A stretch of 64,000 bases of DNA from Amphiduros pacificus (Eukaryota; Annelida; Polychaeta; Phyllodocida; Hesionidae). The position numbers and the translations under genes are program-made. Under the pieces are notes generated by a model. That model was given only the letters and a program-made list of their open reading frames with translations, did not search any database and was not told the origin of the DNA. Positions 24,200 through 38,000 of the stretch are shown piece by piece. The stretch covers positions 20,675,001-20,739,000 of the forward strand of contig OX439001.1 in assembly GCA_949316495.1 (NCBI GenBank). Direction: 5' to 3'. Numbering within the stretch: position 1 is the stretch's first letter; each line of letters begins with the position of its first letter.

Positions 24200-25468
24200 G
24201 GTATACTCCAGGCTTAGCAAAAATCATGTTGGGTGTTGGATATCATTTTTTTTTTTTTACATTTTTGGAATCTTTATTTAGTTATCTAACAGATCACTCG
24301 TTTTTGAACCAATATTGTATTTAGAAGTTAGTCAAAAATATGATTTTATAATTAAAAGTCAGGCAGGTGAAAATGTGACACCCCAGGATTGTTGACCAAA
24401 CACTGCCCCATTGTGCATAATTTTAAGCTGATGGGATGTACACACATAACATGTAGGATTGCAATTCCTGACTTTTTATTACATTTGTAAATATGGGTAT
24501 ACTATTGTATAAAATAACAATTTTATATTTATCTAATAATTTGTAAATAATTCATCATAATTTTATTCTTTGTATTGCCTCAGTTGATATGTGTATGGTA
24601 TGCATGATTGTATGCTCTATGTGTGCAATCAGCATGATCAGTAATCAACATGATCATGATTGCAATCGCCCTCAAATGGCAACACAAACAGCTCATATCA
24701 AACTGCAAAGAACACACATGGCAAGTTTGAAGATTTCTGTACATTTTTTATGTTTAAACCATCTAAATTTAATTTTAAATTTATTATTTTTTAGCATATC
24801 ACTAGTTAGGTATATTAGTCACCAAACTGTGTAATTTGGTTCAACAAATCATGATCTATAAGCACTGTACAGAGACTTGAATGTGGAAAACAGACCCTTT
24901 TAGGTTTTTGCCATTTTCTGGCCTTTCATATTTTTCACATTTTATGAATTTAAACCAAGTTTTTTGGGTAGTAAATAATGTTTGATCACTTTGAAACTTG
25001 CAGGATTGTTAGAACCCCTTGCAAAGATGTACTATTCCACGTTTGAAAGATATTGTATTTATATTCAGTGAATGAGAGGCACGAACAGCAAAACTCAACT
25101 TTTATGTTTAAAGTTATTTTTCATCCTATTGAAATATTTTTTTGCTATATTTGAAAGTGTAGATTGCTTGAATGATAAGTTGTTAACAAATCCTAATAAA
25201 GTTTTCCCAAAAAAAACTTTTTGTTGTATGTTTTTTTTACAGTTTATATAAATGTGTCTTGATTAGACCTGCTCACAATTAAGTCATGATTACACAAAAA
25301 GTTTGCATTATAATTGAGTTCTGTTAAAACGAGCTGATGCAGGATGACTAGATGCATATTGTCCTAAGATTTGAAGAGTCTGTCATTTATGGTTGCATCA
25401 CAACTGGAGGGTAAAGTTAGAAGTCTACATAACACCTGTGCTAAAAGGTGCTAAGCCTGGAGTATACC
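24200..25468. mobile_element. TTAA-flanked TIR element (piggyBac-type, non-autonomous)
   Basis: A perfect 20-bp terminal inverted repeat: GGTATACTCCAGGCTTAGCA at 24200-24219 and its complement at 25449-25468. TTAA lies directly outside both ends (24196-24199 and 25469-25472), the target duplication used by piggyBac elements. The interior of 1269 bp encodes no transposase (longest ORF about 80 codons), so movement would need one supplied in trans. Intact termini suggest a fairly young copy. The TIR does not start with the CCC common in piggyBac, so the superfamily rests mainly on TTAA. Confidence 0.82.
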
Positions 25469-28400
25469 TTAACTTTCCAAATGACTTTGACCAGTATGCA
25501 GTCAAAAAGGAAAATAAGCGATTAAACAGTTTCAAACTAAAATATGATGAATATAATGTTCTGTTCTTATAAATAATTTCCTGAAAATTGCACCATTGTC
25601 TTTGCTCTTGACTTTGGATCAGCCAGAACTTTTACACTATTACACAATCCAGGGTGCTGGATGGTAGTCAGTTGGGAGTCTCCAACTTGTCTGGGCAGAC
25701 ATGACATCAGATTCCCTGAATATGTTGAGTTTCCTTTTATTTATCATCTAAATGTTTGGGAAATCCAGATGAATATGCATAAGAGAATTAAAGACTCGTG
25801 GGATTTTCCTGTTCTGCCATTTTTGTCACAATTTGAAACCAACATTCAGAAACTAAAATGATTAAATTGATTTTCCCGACAAAATATTGCAATAGATTAT
25901 TCCATATTGAATTTAACACAACATACCAGAATATCTATTACTTTCAGAATTTTATGATCAGATTTCTTTGCCTTAGTGCCAAAATGTACTTCATTTATAT
26001 ATTTCCTTATACTAAGCATCCAATTTACACATAAATTAAGATGCAGCTGGACCAGCATTGTCACACCCTGAGGATCGAAATGGAAAGCAATTCTTTGGAC
26101 AACATCAAAAATGTGTTATTTTACTACTAGATCAATTGGTTCTCAAAAGGAGTACGGTTATAAGTCTTTGAGTATATGCTAACATGTGAATTTTGACTGG
26201 AGAGAATTAAGGTATAGAAAGTTACTGGCTGTAGGCTGTGTACCTGTTGTCAGCCAAAAATACCTCCCACCTGACCTTTTGATGGGCTCCATGGCACAAA
26301 TAAGCCAACAGTGCTGTTATAAAAAAACAGGTCCCACTCAAAATATCATGCAGACTGTATGGGTTGTATGGTTTCTGCCCTCATTTCTTGTCCTGCAGAC
26401 ATGTTTCTACACTAAATCTTAGAAAAAAAAGAGGACTTCAGGTATGATAGTTTCGCATCCCGCAGGTGGGCAATATCAGACGACTGGGGTTATATTTCAG
26501 GATCAGAGGTATCTGTCTGTATGTCCTGCTGACAATCTCATACCTCGCCCGGCTCAACTAGATGTGGTGGGGTTGTCATATTGGTATGAGAGGTTGTAAA
26601 AATGACAAAAATCACATGATGAATGAGAATGTGAGTTTTATGATACACCTACAGGCCTTGATAGAAGTATGTTATTTTAAAACCAACCGAAGTGTATGGC
26701 TTAAATTTTATAAACTTTCATCAACATTTGAAATTTGTTCAGTTACTATTCAGTTAAATATCATTTTAAATACTTTATACTTGCAAAGCATTCAGGGGGC
26801 AGGATATGACTTATTGCTGGACCACAGCAAGCCTGTCAAGTTATGTTCTTCCAGAACACTACCTTGGGTAATGAATTGCAAATGCAGACAGTCTTAAAAA
26901 AACTACAAACATAGTGAAACAGAATACACAGAACATGCGAAGGCTCTCACAATCTGTCCACAAGGCTGATATTGTGTGTACACATTTAATGGGGAAAGGG
27001 GCTTAGAATACAAAATGGAATAGTTTTAGCATGAGCAAATATCGGATAGAAAAGAAAATGGTAGCAAATGATTGTGTTTTGATTGTGTCAAGTGTACAGA
27101 TGTGAGAAACAGATGTGACTTAAGGTCATTGTGCACATATGCTCAGCACCACAAGATGGACTGACCAAGACACGTTGACCACTACCTGCAGATCTAGGAG
27201 ATTATTTGGTGAACCAGTAATGTGTCCTTAATATGATTTCTTAAAACAGTGCCACCACTACTAGATTTAACAGGCAAGCATTTTGAAAGAAAGCACTTGC
27301 AGAATATAAAATTTATTTATTCTTTCCTAATCACCACAATTGTTCCTTTTTTTCTTGTGGACAATACAACAACGAAAAACAGATTAGAGGTAGGAAAGGT
27401 GGAGTGGTTTTACAGCAGCCCAGCAGTATGCCAGTAGAGAAGGAGTGGGTGATGCAGTCATGATCAGCCTTCTCTCTGGAACACCAAAGATCCCTGCACT
27501 GCCATGGGCACTGGGTCAACCATTAGGCAGGCACAACTCTTCTTTTCCTTTTACATGCATTTTTGGCTGAAAAGCTCATAGGATTGGGAAGCCTTTAATA
27601 GAACCCTGTACTGCTGAACGAGTCTCTTTCTGATACAGGGACTTCAGACTTCTGTTTTGCACATTTTATTTTGACTGACAAATATAATGACTCAATTTTT
27701 TTTATTGGCAATGGGTTTAACCTTTTATTGCAATCAAACACATAAATTCATATATAAATATGTAAGTATATGTGTAATAAAACTAGTTCTGAGGTTAATT
27801 CAAGTGTTTGATCTCAATGATATTTAGGCTAATCGCTGCTGACATGTCATTGAGGGTGATAAGCATTGCTTGGATTGGCCATGGTTATTCTGATTGAGGT
27901 GATGACCTGTATATTGGCCCCAGAGATCATTCAAACCTCTCTCATCTGAAGTCACAAGTCTCCTCTTCCCCAACCATACTCATACATACTATTGAAAATT
28001 AACACAATTCAAAACTGAAAGGGCTATTCTCAGAACAAATAAGCACTTTAAATGCAAATATGGGCACCAAGGGGAAGTAAGAATAAATAATACATTCTGC
28101 CAAAAAAAAATAAAGCTTTCACCTCTGAGTGAAAGGTCAGTCTTATTCAGACGCAACTGTATTGGGCATTTGAAAGTCTGAAGTAAGAGCACACACATTA
28201 TTCTCCCTTCTATGCTATCAGATTAGGATACTTAAGCACTTTAAAGTGTATAGGTCATATCTGTAAAGTTAACACTGAGAAACCAGGCTCTGTCAGTCAG
28301 CATGAAAGGAAATAGATATATCAAGATTAATATATGGCACAAGTTCACAGGTGTCCAAATTGATGGTTAAGAAAACCACCGATGACCTCTGAGAGAGAAT

Positions 28401-31400
28401 TTGCCTTGGCTGCATGTAATGCCATCTGAGGGTCATTACCCTGCAAAACATGTCCAGAATAGTGGCAAACTCAAAACGTAAGTGGCTGAGATGGAATGGT
28501 AAAGTTCATGTTCCAGCCTGTTGTGAATAGGGAAAGAGCAACAGTAGCTCCTATACAAAGTGCAAACTGTTCACCTTCAAATCTTTGAAATTCGTCTGTG
28601 GCTTTGCATGAAAAAAAGAGGTTTTTTATTATCATTTTATAATTATAGGTATTATGTTTATATAATAACAGGAACTTTTTTTATTTATATTTTTCTATTG
28701 TTGAGTAATTAACCTAATTTTGAAGGGTAAACTTAAAAAGATTAGATTTTAGACAGGTGTGAACTACTTGTTAGAAAAGGATCAGTGTCGTTTTGACATT
28801 CCAATGTGAGGATAGTTAAATAACATTGTAACATTGTAATCTCAGGATGAAGGTGACAGTATTGTTATTGTTGTGACGGTGTTTTAACTTTCTGCTATGT
28901 GGGTTGATGGGATGAGAGATGCCTCCTTGGTGTGGCTGCAAGCTCAAGTGTGTTAAATCCACTTAGCCATATTTAGGTCAATATGATGACGCTTTAATAC
29001 CATTTTGAAAAAAACCCAGCAGGGAGTCTAAAAATAGTCGGAGTGTGTAGTCTGGGGGTGGCAATTGAGGAAGAATCAATAATCTTGCTAGTCTCTGTGA
29101 TGCCCAGGAATAAATGGCTGAGCAGGCAGGTTCTAATTTGGGCACCCAATCACCTGAGTGGAGTAGTTGGCGGGTTTTATTTCCCAAGGTTAGGAAGCAA
29201 GGTCATGCTGCATGATGCAATGGTCCACTGCCATCATCCAATCGGCAGGCAGAGAAACAGGTCTGTCCCCAAAGCACCATTTAGATGTCCACCAAAATGA
29301 ATCCTTGGAAATATGATCCACCAAAATACTATTACTAGATATGATCACAATCGGGTGTGCCATGGTGCAATTATATATAATATGATATATAAAATCCCTA
29401 GAAGTAAAATGAGAGGAATTACTTGATTTATTACATTTGAAATTTCACTATGTCTGTTGTTAATTGTAAAGGTCTTTGTTCAAAGCAATCAAAAAAGGTT
29501 TAAAAATACATTCTTTGAGTGAATATTCTGTGACTTAAGAATTCATAATTGTAATAAAATGCCAGTCTCATAGCAGTTATTATTTGTAAAATAAGAGTGA
29601 GGATAAAAAAGTTGTTAACTTTGAAAGAAATGTGACAAATGATTGATACTTCTTTTTCACCATTTGTCACCAATTATAAATTTGCAAGCATGAGATATGT
29701 CTCTTCTTTCAGAAGTTCCTTTTTTTAGATGAGAGAAATACATAATACAGTTTTAATTGAGCTTTTGATTGAGTCCAACAGTCTTGCCATAGTGGGATTT
29801 CCATGGTAAACACTTGTCTGGTTTTAAAATTAATTAATTGAAATTGACTTTTGTTTGAAAAAATCTGTCTGGATCTTTTGAGTTCTTTGGTCATTTACAG
29901 AAATGTATATCATCTTTTGAAATCTGCTTTTGCAATGGCAAATTTTTTAAGAAGCACTCAAGATGGGCTCTTTCTATAGATATGCAGTAAAACAAAAATA
30001 GGGAATATAAAGCAATTCAACATAATCATATTAATTTCATAGAACCCTTTGTGCTAACCCTTATACGATGTATAACTGCTAGCCTGGTAAGGCAATATGT
30101 CTTTGAAAAGAAAAGAAGGCAGTTGATGGTTTTTGTTGTTGTTTAGGTTAGTTTAGGAGAAAATGGCAGCCTCAGCAGCAACAACCACAAAAATATATAC
30201 ATCAGATGGGACATTGTGAGGCTGGGAGATTTTGTATCACCACAACAAACACAGTAGTCTCCCCTCTGCCAGTCATAATACAGGAGTCGCACCAAGAGTA
30301 TACATATCTCCCTCACTATATACTCAAGCTCTGTCCCTGTCGGGGAGTGGGAAACCAGGAATATATGACATGCAGGATATTTGAGAACACAAACATCTTT
30401 AAGTGAGTTGATCTGTGAATTTAATGTTACATTTATACTGTCACATGTTCTCTACGCCACAGCATGGTTGTAGCATTGTTAAGGATAAATCACTTAATTC
30501 TAACATTATGTAGAATATGGTATATATATTGCATATCTCCTTCAAGTCAGTCTAAAATGTTGCAAGAGAAAAAAATGAATTCGTCATCTCTAAATAGTGT
30601 ATTTGGATAGCATTATGATTATCCAGATGATTGATCATTAATCCCGTAAAGCTGCGTTAATATAGGTGGTTTATTACCATTTGAATGAGAGAAGGAAAGA
30701 ATAGAACCTTCCCAAATTCATACAGTAATTCATAGAAGCCATTCAATACAGAAAACTTCTTTGGTAATATATGGCAGATTGGTTAGAAGATTTGTGTATA
30801 TCATACATATTTCAGCTATCATCAAAAAAAGTATTTTGAGTAATATCGCAAATTATGCATTTATTGGAAATATATATTGGTAGAAATATCGGATATGAAA
30901 TATTTATGTGATGGTGAAATATAATAAAGAAAATAAAGATAAAGACAAAGACAAAATTAAGTTCCTTGTTAAGATCCTCATAATCAAGACAATTTATCAA
31001 CCTATTTGTAATGCTCCTAACACTTATCAGTTCATAAATAATTTATAATGCAAATCAAATGGGGGAGAACTTCAGAATACCACTTTATGTGCTTAATGTA
31101 GATTTACATCTGCATTATTGGTACAGCAGTTTGATTAGACTACCTTCATAAAGTATAACAGCTTATAAGCCAGTGCTAATAATTGCAAACACATTACATC
31201 TGAATAAAAGTTTATGCCACACCAGTGTAAAGACAAATCTAAGATGGCTTTGTTCTTTGGGTTAGCTGAGGTAATTGGAATTAATGGTTTCATGGTCTTG
31301 CTTATGACATTGTTGTTTCACACCAAATATATTCAATCATGGGCTCAATGCTTTTTGGTGTCATTAAATATGAATAAATGATTCTTAGATACATAAACAT

Positions 31401-31791
31401 TGCATGTACACAAATAAATATGACAATATAACAATGCAACTTACAAGATCTATATAAAGATTAACTTTATTGGTGATGTCAGCTTGATTGATTTATTGGT
31501 TATCTCATCCATTGTATGTGTTTGACCTGTCTGTGCATGGTGTCAGCTCAGGACACAGATATAAACCTATAACCAACACTCAACCTGCCACCAGTCATAA
31601 CATTGATCTCTCTCATAGACATTAACATATTCAACATTGAGTGCAAACATTGGAGTCTCCATATTTGAAGATTTTCAGGCAGGTTTATGTGAATACCTAT
31701 CAGATTGAATATGCAGTTTGTGTTACTGTTATGTTTGATAAAAATGTATATGCAAGTATTGTTTGACTAATTAGCGTCTCATGTTTTGTAG

Positions 31792-32060
31792 GTGACGGAA
31801 AGTGACCAGACTAAACTTAGTGTATATTGAAACTGGTATAGCTCCAGTGCTCGACCGTGACCACGGAGGGTGCAATCAAAGTGTTGTGTAGCCTGTTTGC
31901 TTATCGTGGATGTATTGGAAGTTTTGATGATCGGCGAGACACGCGAGGCACCAGTATGGTGAAAACATTTCAAGCCTACCTACCCAACAAGTGCCACAGA
32001 ACGTACAGCTGTGTACATTGCAGAGCACACCTTGCCAACCATGATGAACTCATCTCAAAG
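31792..32060 (+). other. YPEL exon with 5' UTR and start codon
   Basis: The acceptor TGTTTTGTAG ends at 31791 and the donor is AAG|GTAGAA at 32060/32061. Bases 31792-31955 are 5' UTR and 31956-32060 encode the first 35 residues. The UTR contains two short upstream ORFs (31910-31927 and 31927-31962). Confidence 0.85.
31910..31962 (+). promoter_or_regulatory. Two chained upstream ORFs before the YPEL start
   Basis: uORF1 (31910-31927) reads MYWKF and stops. Its TGA overlaps the ATG of uORF2 (TGATG at 31925-31929). uORF2 (31927-31962) reads [11 protein letters not shown] and its TGA lies just past the main ATG at 31956 (ATGGTGA). No other ATG lies in this exon's UTR or in the candidate first exon. 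Such an arrangement would lower initiation at the main ATG unless ribosomes leak past or reinitiate. Confidence 0.6.
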
Positions 32061-35000
32061 GTAGAAAACTCTAATCAGCTCATTGACATGCCAATGCTTC
32101 ATCTTTGTTATATTTATTATTTATTTATTAATATATATCCTGATATTTTGATATAATTGTTTATTTTTAAACAGGATCAAAAGCATCTATAAATTTTGAC
32201 ATGTTTTACTGTACTGCTAATTTTTAAGGACTGTATCAGATAATTTGATATTGTTCTCAGAAATAGTTGAAAACATTAAAGCATAATGTGTGGAAATCAC
32301 CCTTTCAAGATAATATAAGATAAGATATCTTATCAAAAGCACAAAGTTCCAGGGAACTTTATGGTTTGATACATGATAAGTCCTCTTGATGGCTTTATAA
32401 ACAGCTAAATCGTTATCAGACAGATTATGATAAGAGATAAATCTTTATAAACAAACACTTTTGATAATGATACCCACACATAACATTGCTTGCAGTTTTA
32501 TAATACAGTATTACGAGGATTTGACCTGAATTAGTTCCAAGCTTAAAAAAAATATATTATAGATGTGTTCCATTTCCACATGATATTAATTAGTGTTATC
32601 AAATATCAGATTACAACCAACAGTTATCCAGAAATCATCATTTTGAAAATTATATTTATATTTTGTATGAATGAATATTTGCGATTTTAGATCTATTCCT
32701 CGTGGGAGGACAACCAAAAGATATTAAAGTAGAATTCTGAAAGTAATTGTTCTGTGAGGTAGATTGGCGATGGGGGTTTTGTCAAAATATTGACCGTAAG
32801 AGGTGGATATGACAATAAAGGCATGGCAGGGCATTCATGAAAAATGTCTATTTGCATATCTGTGTTGTGACCAGGGGTTGAGTTCAGGTAAATAGGTAAG
32901 CCAACACAGTGCATTTGAAACAATCACCTAAACTAGGTGAAAGTGTGCTTCAAGCAGGGTCTCGGGTCAATGAATAAAACTGTGAACCATCCAAAAATAA
33001 GAGTTGTTTGTTTGCATGATTATGGGAGAATATGGGTAACATTAGTGATAATATATGGACCTGCAGACATTAGAAAGGGCCTTGTTAGTCCTGAAATGGT
33101 AGCAGGATGGAAAGGTGTGTTTGTAAGCATAGTATGGGAGGGGCATCTTTAGTACAGGTGCTGATCTGTCAACCAGCCGATGGAAGGGACTTGTTTTGTT
33201 TGAGAAAGGTGCCTGAAAAAATTAGGAAGATATAAAGACATAAAAAGCTTTTTTTAGGTAAGAGCAGGAAGATTTGTCTGAGTGTGTGATCAGTCTGTAA
33301 AGGTGACACAAGGACAATACTTGACCTTAAATAAAAAGCTTGCTGCTTGGTGGAAATATCTCACCTCCTGCAGAAATCTTTTAAGATCACAAATCTAGGA
33401 TGTTAAGATGGGGCTGGGTTGTGTGTTTGCTGGTTAATGATGCTTGCAAGGTCAGATGAGGGAAGTTGAGGACAAGCTAGATTCCATACCCTGATAACAA
33501 CAGGTTTTTTTCTTCAAGAAGCATAATAAATGGAATGCTAATGTTTGTCTTGATTGGTATGAAAAATACATGACATTGACCTTGTGTTAGTGCTAAGCTG
33601 ATTTAATAAAGTTAATAGGTTCATCTGAAAAGCGACTGCAGGATGATTATTTTTAGTCCATTTTCCTGGGGTTGGTAGCATGCCCAGAATAGGTTAGTAC
33701 TGAATATAGCAGCAAGGCATCAATAATTGAGGCAATTCAGTGACCATTGAACTATGTTACATAGAAGCCATGTCAGACTCCATGTGAGGTCAATGGCATT
33801 ATCTGCACAATCTCTGTAAACTCCTTTATGACTATCACAAGAATTACACTGCCATAAATTTTAAAATGACAGAGGGATTCGAAGACATGTCCAAGACATG
33901 CCAAAACTTATTTAGGACAACCATGGAAAAAACAGAGACCAGGCAATAAAGTCTGGTAAAAGGTATTATAATAAGTCAAGAATGAAATAGTCAGGACATG
34001 GATTGATCGAACATTGTACCATTTAAATCATGTAAATTTATTTGTTTGGCACATAGAATATTATTTAATTCAGGATATGGCAGATAAAGTGTCTGACCAT
34101 TTTTAGAAGAATTTTTGTAAGGAATATAATAAGAGCAAAGCTTGTTATTACTAAGTCACCATTAGATTCCATGTTGTAGGAAGAATTACATTTTCAGTTG
34201 GCTGAACTATTAATACAACACAGAGAGGCAGTTCATGACAAGGAGATGAGGTTTTATCTTAGTAGGTGAAGAAAGGAGAAGGACTTTGTGTGCACAGGCA
34301 TTGCTGTTTTGAGAGATAGTCCAAAGTGCCTCAAGGTCATGTCAGGGCACGTGATGTACCCAGTTGGCAAGGGAGCTTCTGCAGGTCATCTGGAGGGCAG
34401 AAAATGGTGTCCTGAAGAGGTCACAGCAGTGGCCTGTTACATGCACTCCTGCAGCAGAGCCACAGACTCCTGCAGATATAATACCCCCTAGCTGCTGCCC
34501 AGCAAACAGAGCATGTGGGAGGGGAAATGAGCTCGGCAAGTTTTGTTATCAGAGCATTGAGAAGTAAATTAGGGAAGGCCCCAAGTGAGGATAAAGGATC
34601 AGATTGCCTAGTCTATAGACCAGACTCTCCTGGTTTAAGCTACTATACAGTGGCCAGTTGCGGAAGTGTGGCCCAAGCAGATAGGCAGAAAGAATGAGCA
34701 TTTTTGGCAGTTCATGTGAAGCTCAGTAACAGATGTGTGTGCAGAACTTGACCAACAACCTTTATATAAGACTGCAAAACTGAGTGACTGCATGATGACC
34801 CATAGACTGGGACAGAGGGCATTGTTAGTTGTGGCCTATCAGAAAACTTGGCTGCCAACCATATCACCTATTTTAATAAACTACACAATGACCATATTTG
34901 TGACAATAAACTTTACATGTGACATTGCTAAGAGGTTTCATGGTCATTTGTTATCACAAGGAGATCAGGATTTATAAGTCCTGCTGCCTGGGGACTTTTC

Positions 35001-38000
35001 TCTGACATTCAGTTTATGGTTATATGGTTTCCCCCCTAAACAGGTCTCCAAAACACAAGGAATAGGTCAGACTCTGGAATGGGGTTGACTCAAAAATGTC
35101 CAGCTTATGATTTGAGTTTGACTTGGGAAATGGGTAAATCTTTGGGGTGGGTTAGATTTTGGGGTGGATTTGACTTTGGGGTGGGTTAGACTTTGTGGTG
35201 TGTTTGACTTTGGAGGAGGTTATATTTTGAGAGTAGGTTAGACTTTGTGATTGATTTGGTAGTGGGTTGAACTCTAGTGGTTGTTGGATTTTTGGAGCAG
35301 ACCCGAATTGCATAGGTAAGATTTCTAGAGTGGTTTGGACTTTGGGTCAGGCATGAGGCTATGAGGTTTAGGCTATGACAAAGCACCTGGAACATGGATA
35401 CAATACAAATGTATGTTGTGCCAAATCACAATGAACATAACCATGCCAAGATCACTGTATAAACAAACCAAACACAGTCAATTTGGGTGCTTGACAAGTT
35501 TTTACCTAAATTTAGAAAGTCTCATTTTCTGAAACCATTTTATGCTATCAGTAATGATATATGCTGCAAATAATGCACTCCATGTGTGTGTACAGAAAAC
35601 ATAGGTGTGTAAAAAGACAATTGCTACATTTTACATATGAAGTCCTGTTTTAGGCTATAAAAAAAGGAATGGAAACAACATAACATTTATAAGGGATGAA
35701 AAAAAGTTTCAAAACCACTTTTATATCAGAATATGAAGTTTTCTTGTTGTAATTGAAACATACTTGATGAGAAAGAAATAACCCTTAAAGGGACCCTGCA
35801 AATTGCATATAAAATGTGACCTTTTCAGAGGTGATCTCTTTTCGCCCTTTTCGTGTTAGAGGATCACAGAAGCCACAGTGTGCCTGGATATGCTGGGTAA
35901 AAATATGATGTAATGTATCACTGGGAATAGAAAATGGAGAGTTTTTTGGCATCCTCTTGGTGGGTTGTATGCATACTGAGGGAATCTGGGGACCTGGCTG
36001 CAGTGCTATGCCAAAATAAAGATCTGTTGGCTATGTATACAATATGCTTTCAACATACACTGATTTATCAGTCAAACTAATCAATATGCTAATCTCAGTC
36101 CAGATGATAATATCCTAATCTGTATGATAATTTGGATACTTTGGGTCAATGTGATGAGACATAGATTGATTCAGAATTTAATGTTCCCCTTCTGGCAATT
36201 CATGAGAAGAAAATATTTTATCTTTGTTTTCTTCATCTGAGTGAAATATGAAAATAGTTAATGTAATGTTTACATGAGGCAGGTGTTGGTAATATATAGT
36301 TCAATACCTCTTTGAAGCTTTGCCAACACAGATATAAATGAACTATTTATAGACATGAGTAGACGCTTATACCCTGGGCATCAAAGGACGAATGTCTGTC
36401 ACCAGAGGGTGCTGCTACTATAATATTGTGTAATTTATTATATTTCTACAGATATTGATGTAGTATTATAAATCAAACTTAATTTGATACTATTCTCTTC
36501 CTGTTCATTGACAATGAGTTTCGGATGCATTGCATCCAATTCAGTTGAAGTCAATTTGACAAAACAATTACAAGTTCCCTTCTGTACCCATTGAATGGTG
36601 TAAATGACAGATTCACATTTGCTTAGAATCATTCCATGCATACAAACATCCGTTTGAGGTTCACTTAAGAAAACATGAGGACTGACATCAATGCTGATGA
36701 TCGATAATGTATATCATGTCACAGGAATGCTTACACTTTGCCAAATGGAAAAAAATTGTTATGGAATATTCTTGTCTAAAGGAAGAGTATAAAATATGTC
36801 TTCTTTTACATAAGAAATGGATAATATTTCAATATTTTTTTTTTTTTTGCAGTCTTTCCAAGGAAGCCAGGGTCGTGCCTATCTCTTCAACTCAGTGTAA
36901 GTATTATTATCAGCATCTTCTAGAAAGTAACTTGCTTGTTAGCAGCTTATGCAAAGACATTCAGTGGACATCAGTAAACTGCATGTTAAGAGCATAACAT
37001 CAGAAGTGGAACTTTTCTATTGTGTAACATGAAGTTTGAGAGGAAGACTTTTTATAACATTATTGATCTGCATTAAAATGTATTGAATTTGAGACATTCT
37101 TTAAATGGACAAACTTTGGGGAAAACATTATGGGATTGATTTCTGCAAATTTATGAGAAGAGAGGAAGGCCGCAGTGAATACCAGGAAATATGCTGACTT
37201 GCAGAAATGATCACTTCTTAAGCCACCTTTCAGTTTATGTCATATTTAGGAGACATCATGAATTGCCTTCTTCTTTGGTAATAGAGGGCTGCTATGTTCT
37301 TATAACATGGCTCCATGGGCCTTTATACTGCTTAGGAGTAAACATAATATTTGATGTCACAGCTGTTAGGTTATCATATTATGGCATGACCAGTAGAAAC
37401 AGACACTGGTACAATACGTGAATTTGCCAGGGGCACTGCTAGTATAGCTTGATGTATTAAGACCGTTATGATGTCTTCAGGGCTAAAAATAGCAGTTCCC
37501 TTTGAGATCTCCTGTAGGACTATAAAAGCATTCATATCACACAGAGTATACAGCCTGCAGGAGAGTGGTCTGAGATACCAGCAAAGGAAGACATATATTG
37601 AATACCTTGGCCACTGTATACTTCATAACCAAATATGCAGTGGCAGCTTATGCTAGCATGCCTGTGGTAAAAGGGGAAAATGCTCAATATATTTGCCTTT
37701 TTTATACTATCCAGATTATTGTGTGTTTGAGGAGATAGTATCATTATTATATAAGAGGTGCATGGGAATAGAGAGAATTATTGAATTATTGAGATTGAGA
37801 TCAAAACACTTGTCATGTTTAAACAGACTGCAAATGAACAGAATAAATGTGCATTTGCACATAATTATAAATTTTGTCCCATTTCAAAGTTTCATAAAGT
37901 TGAATGAAAACACATCATGTGAAAATATATTTTCTAACTGGTCCACAAAAAAGTGAAAAATATGGCTGGGATGGAGATCTGAGCAAAAGCAGACAAGATG

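Larger units (their letters stand above)
16182..31791 (+). other. Probable YPEL intron 1; no coding sequence recognised
   Basis: No ORF in this stretch resembles a known protein. It carries a TTAA-flanked transposon at 24200-25468 and a degenerate repeat near 22640-23110; the rest is AT-rich unique-looking DNA. Intron status depends on the first exon being correctly placed. Confidence 0.4.
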
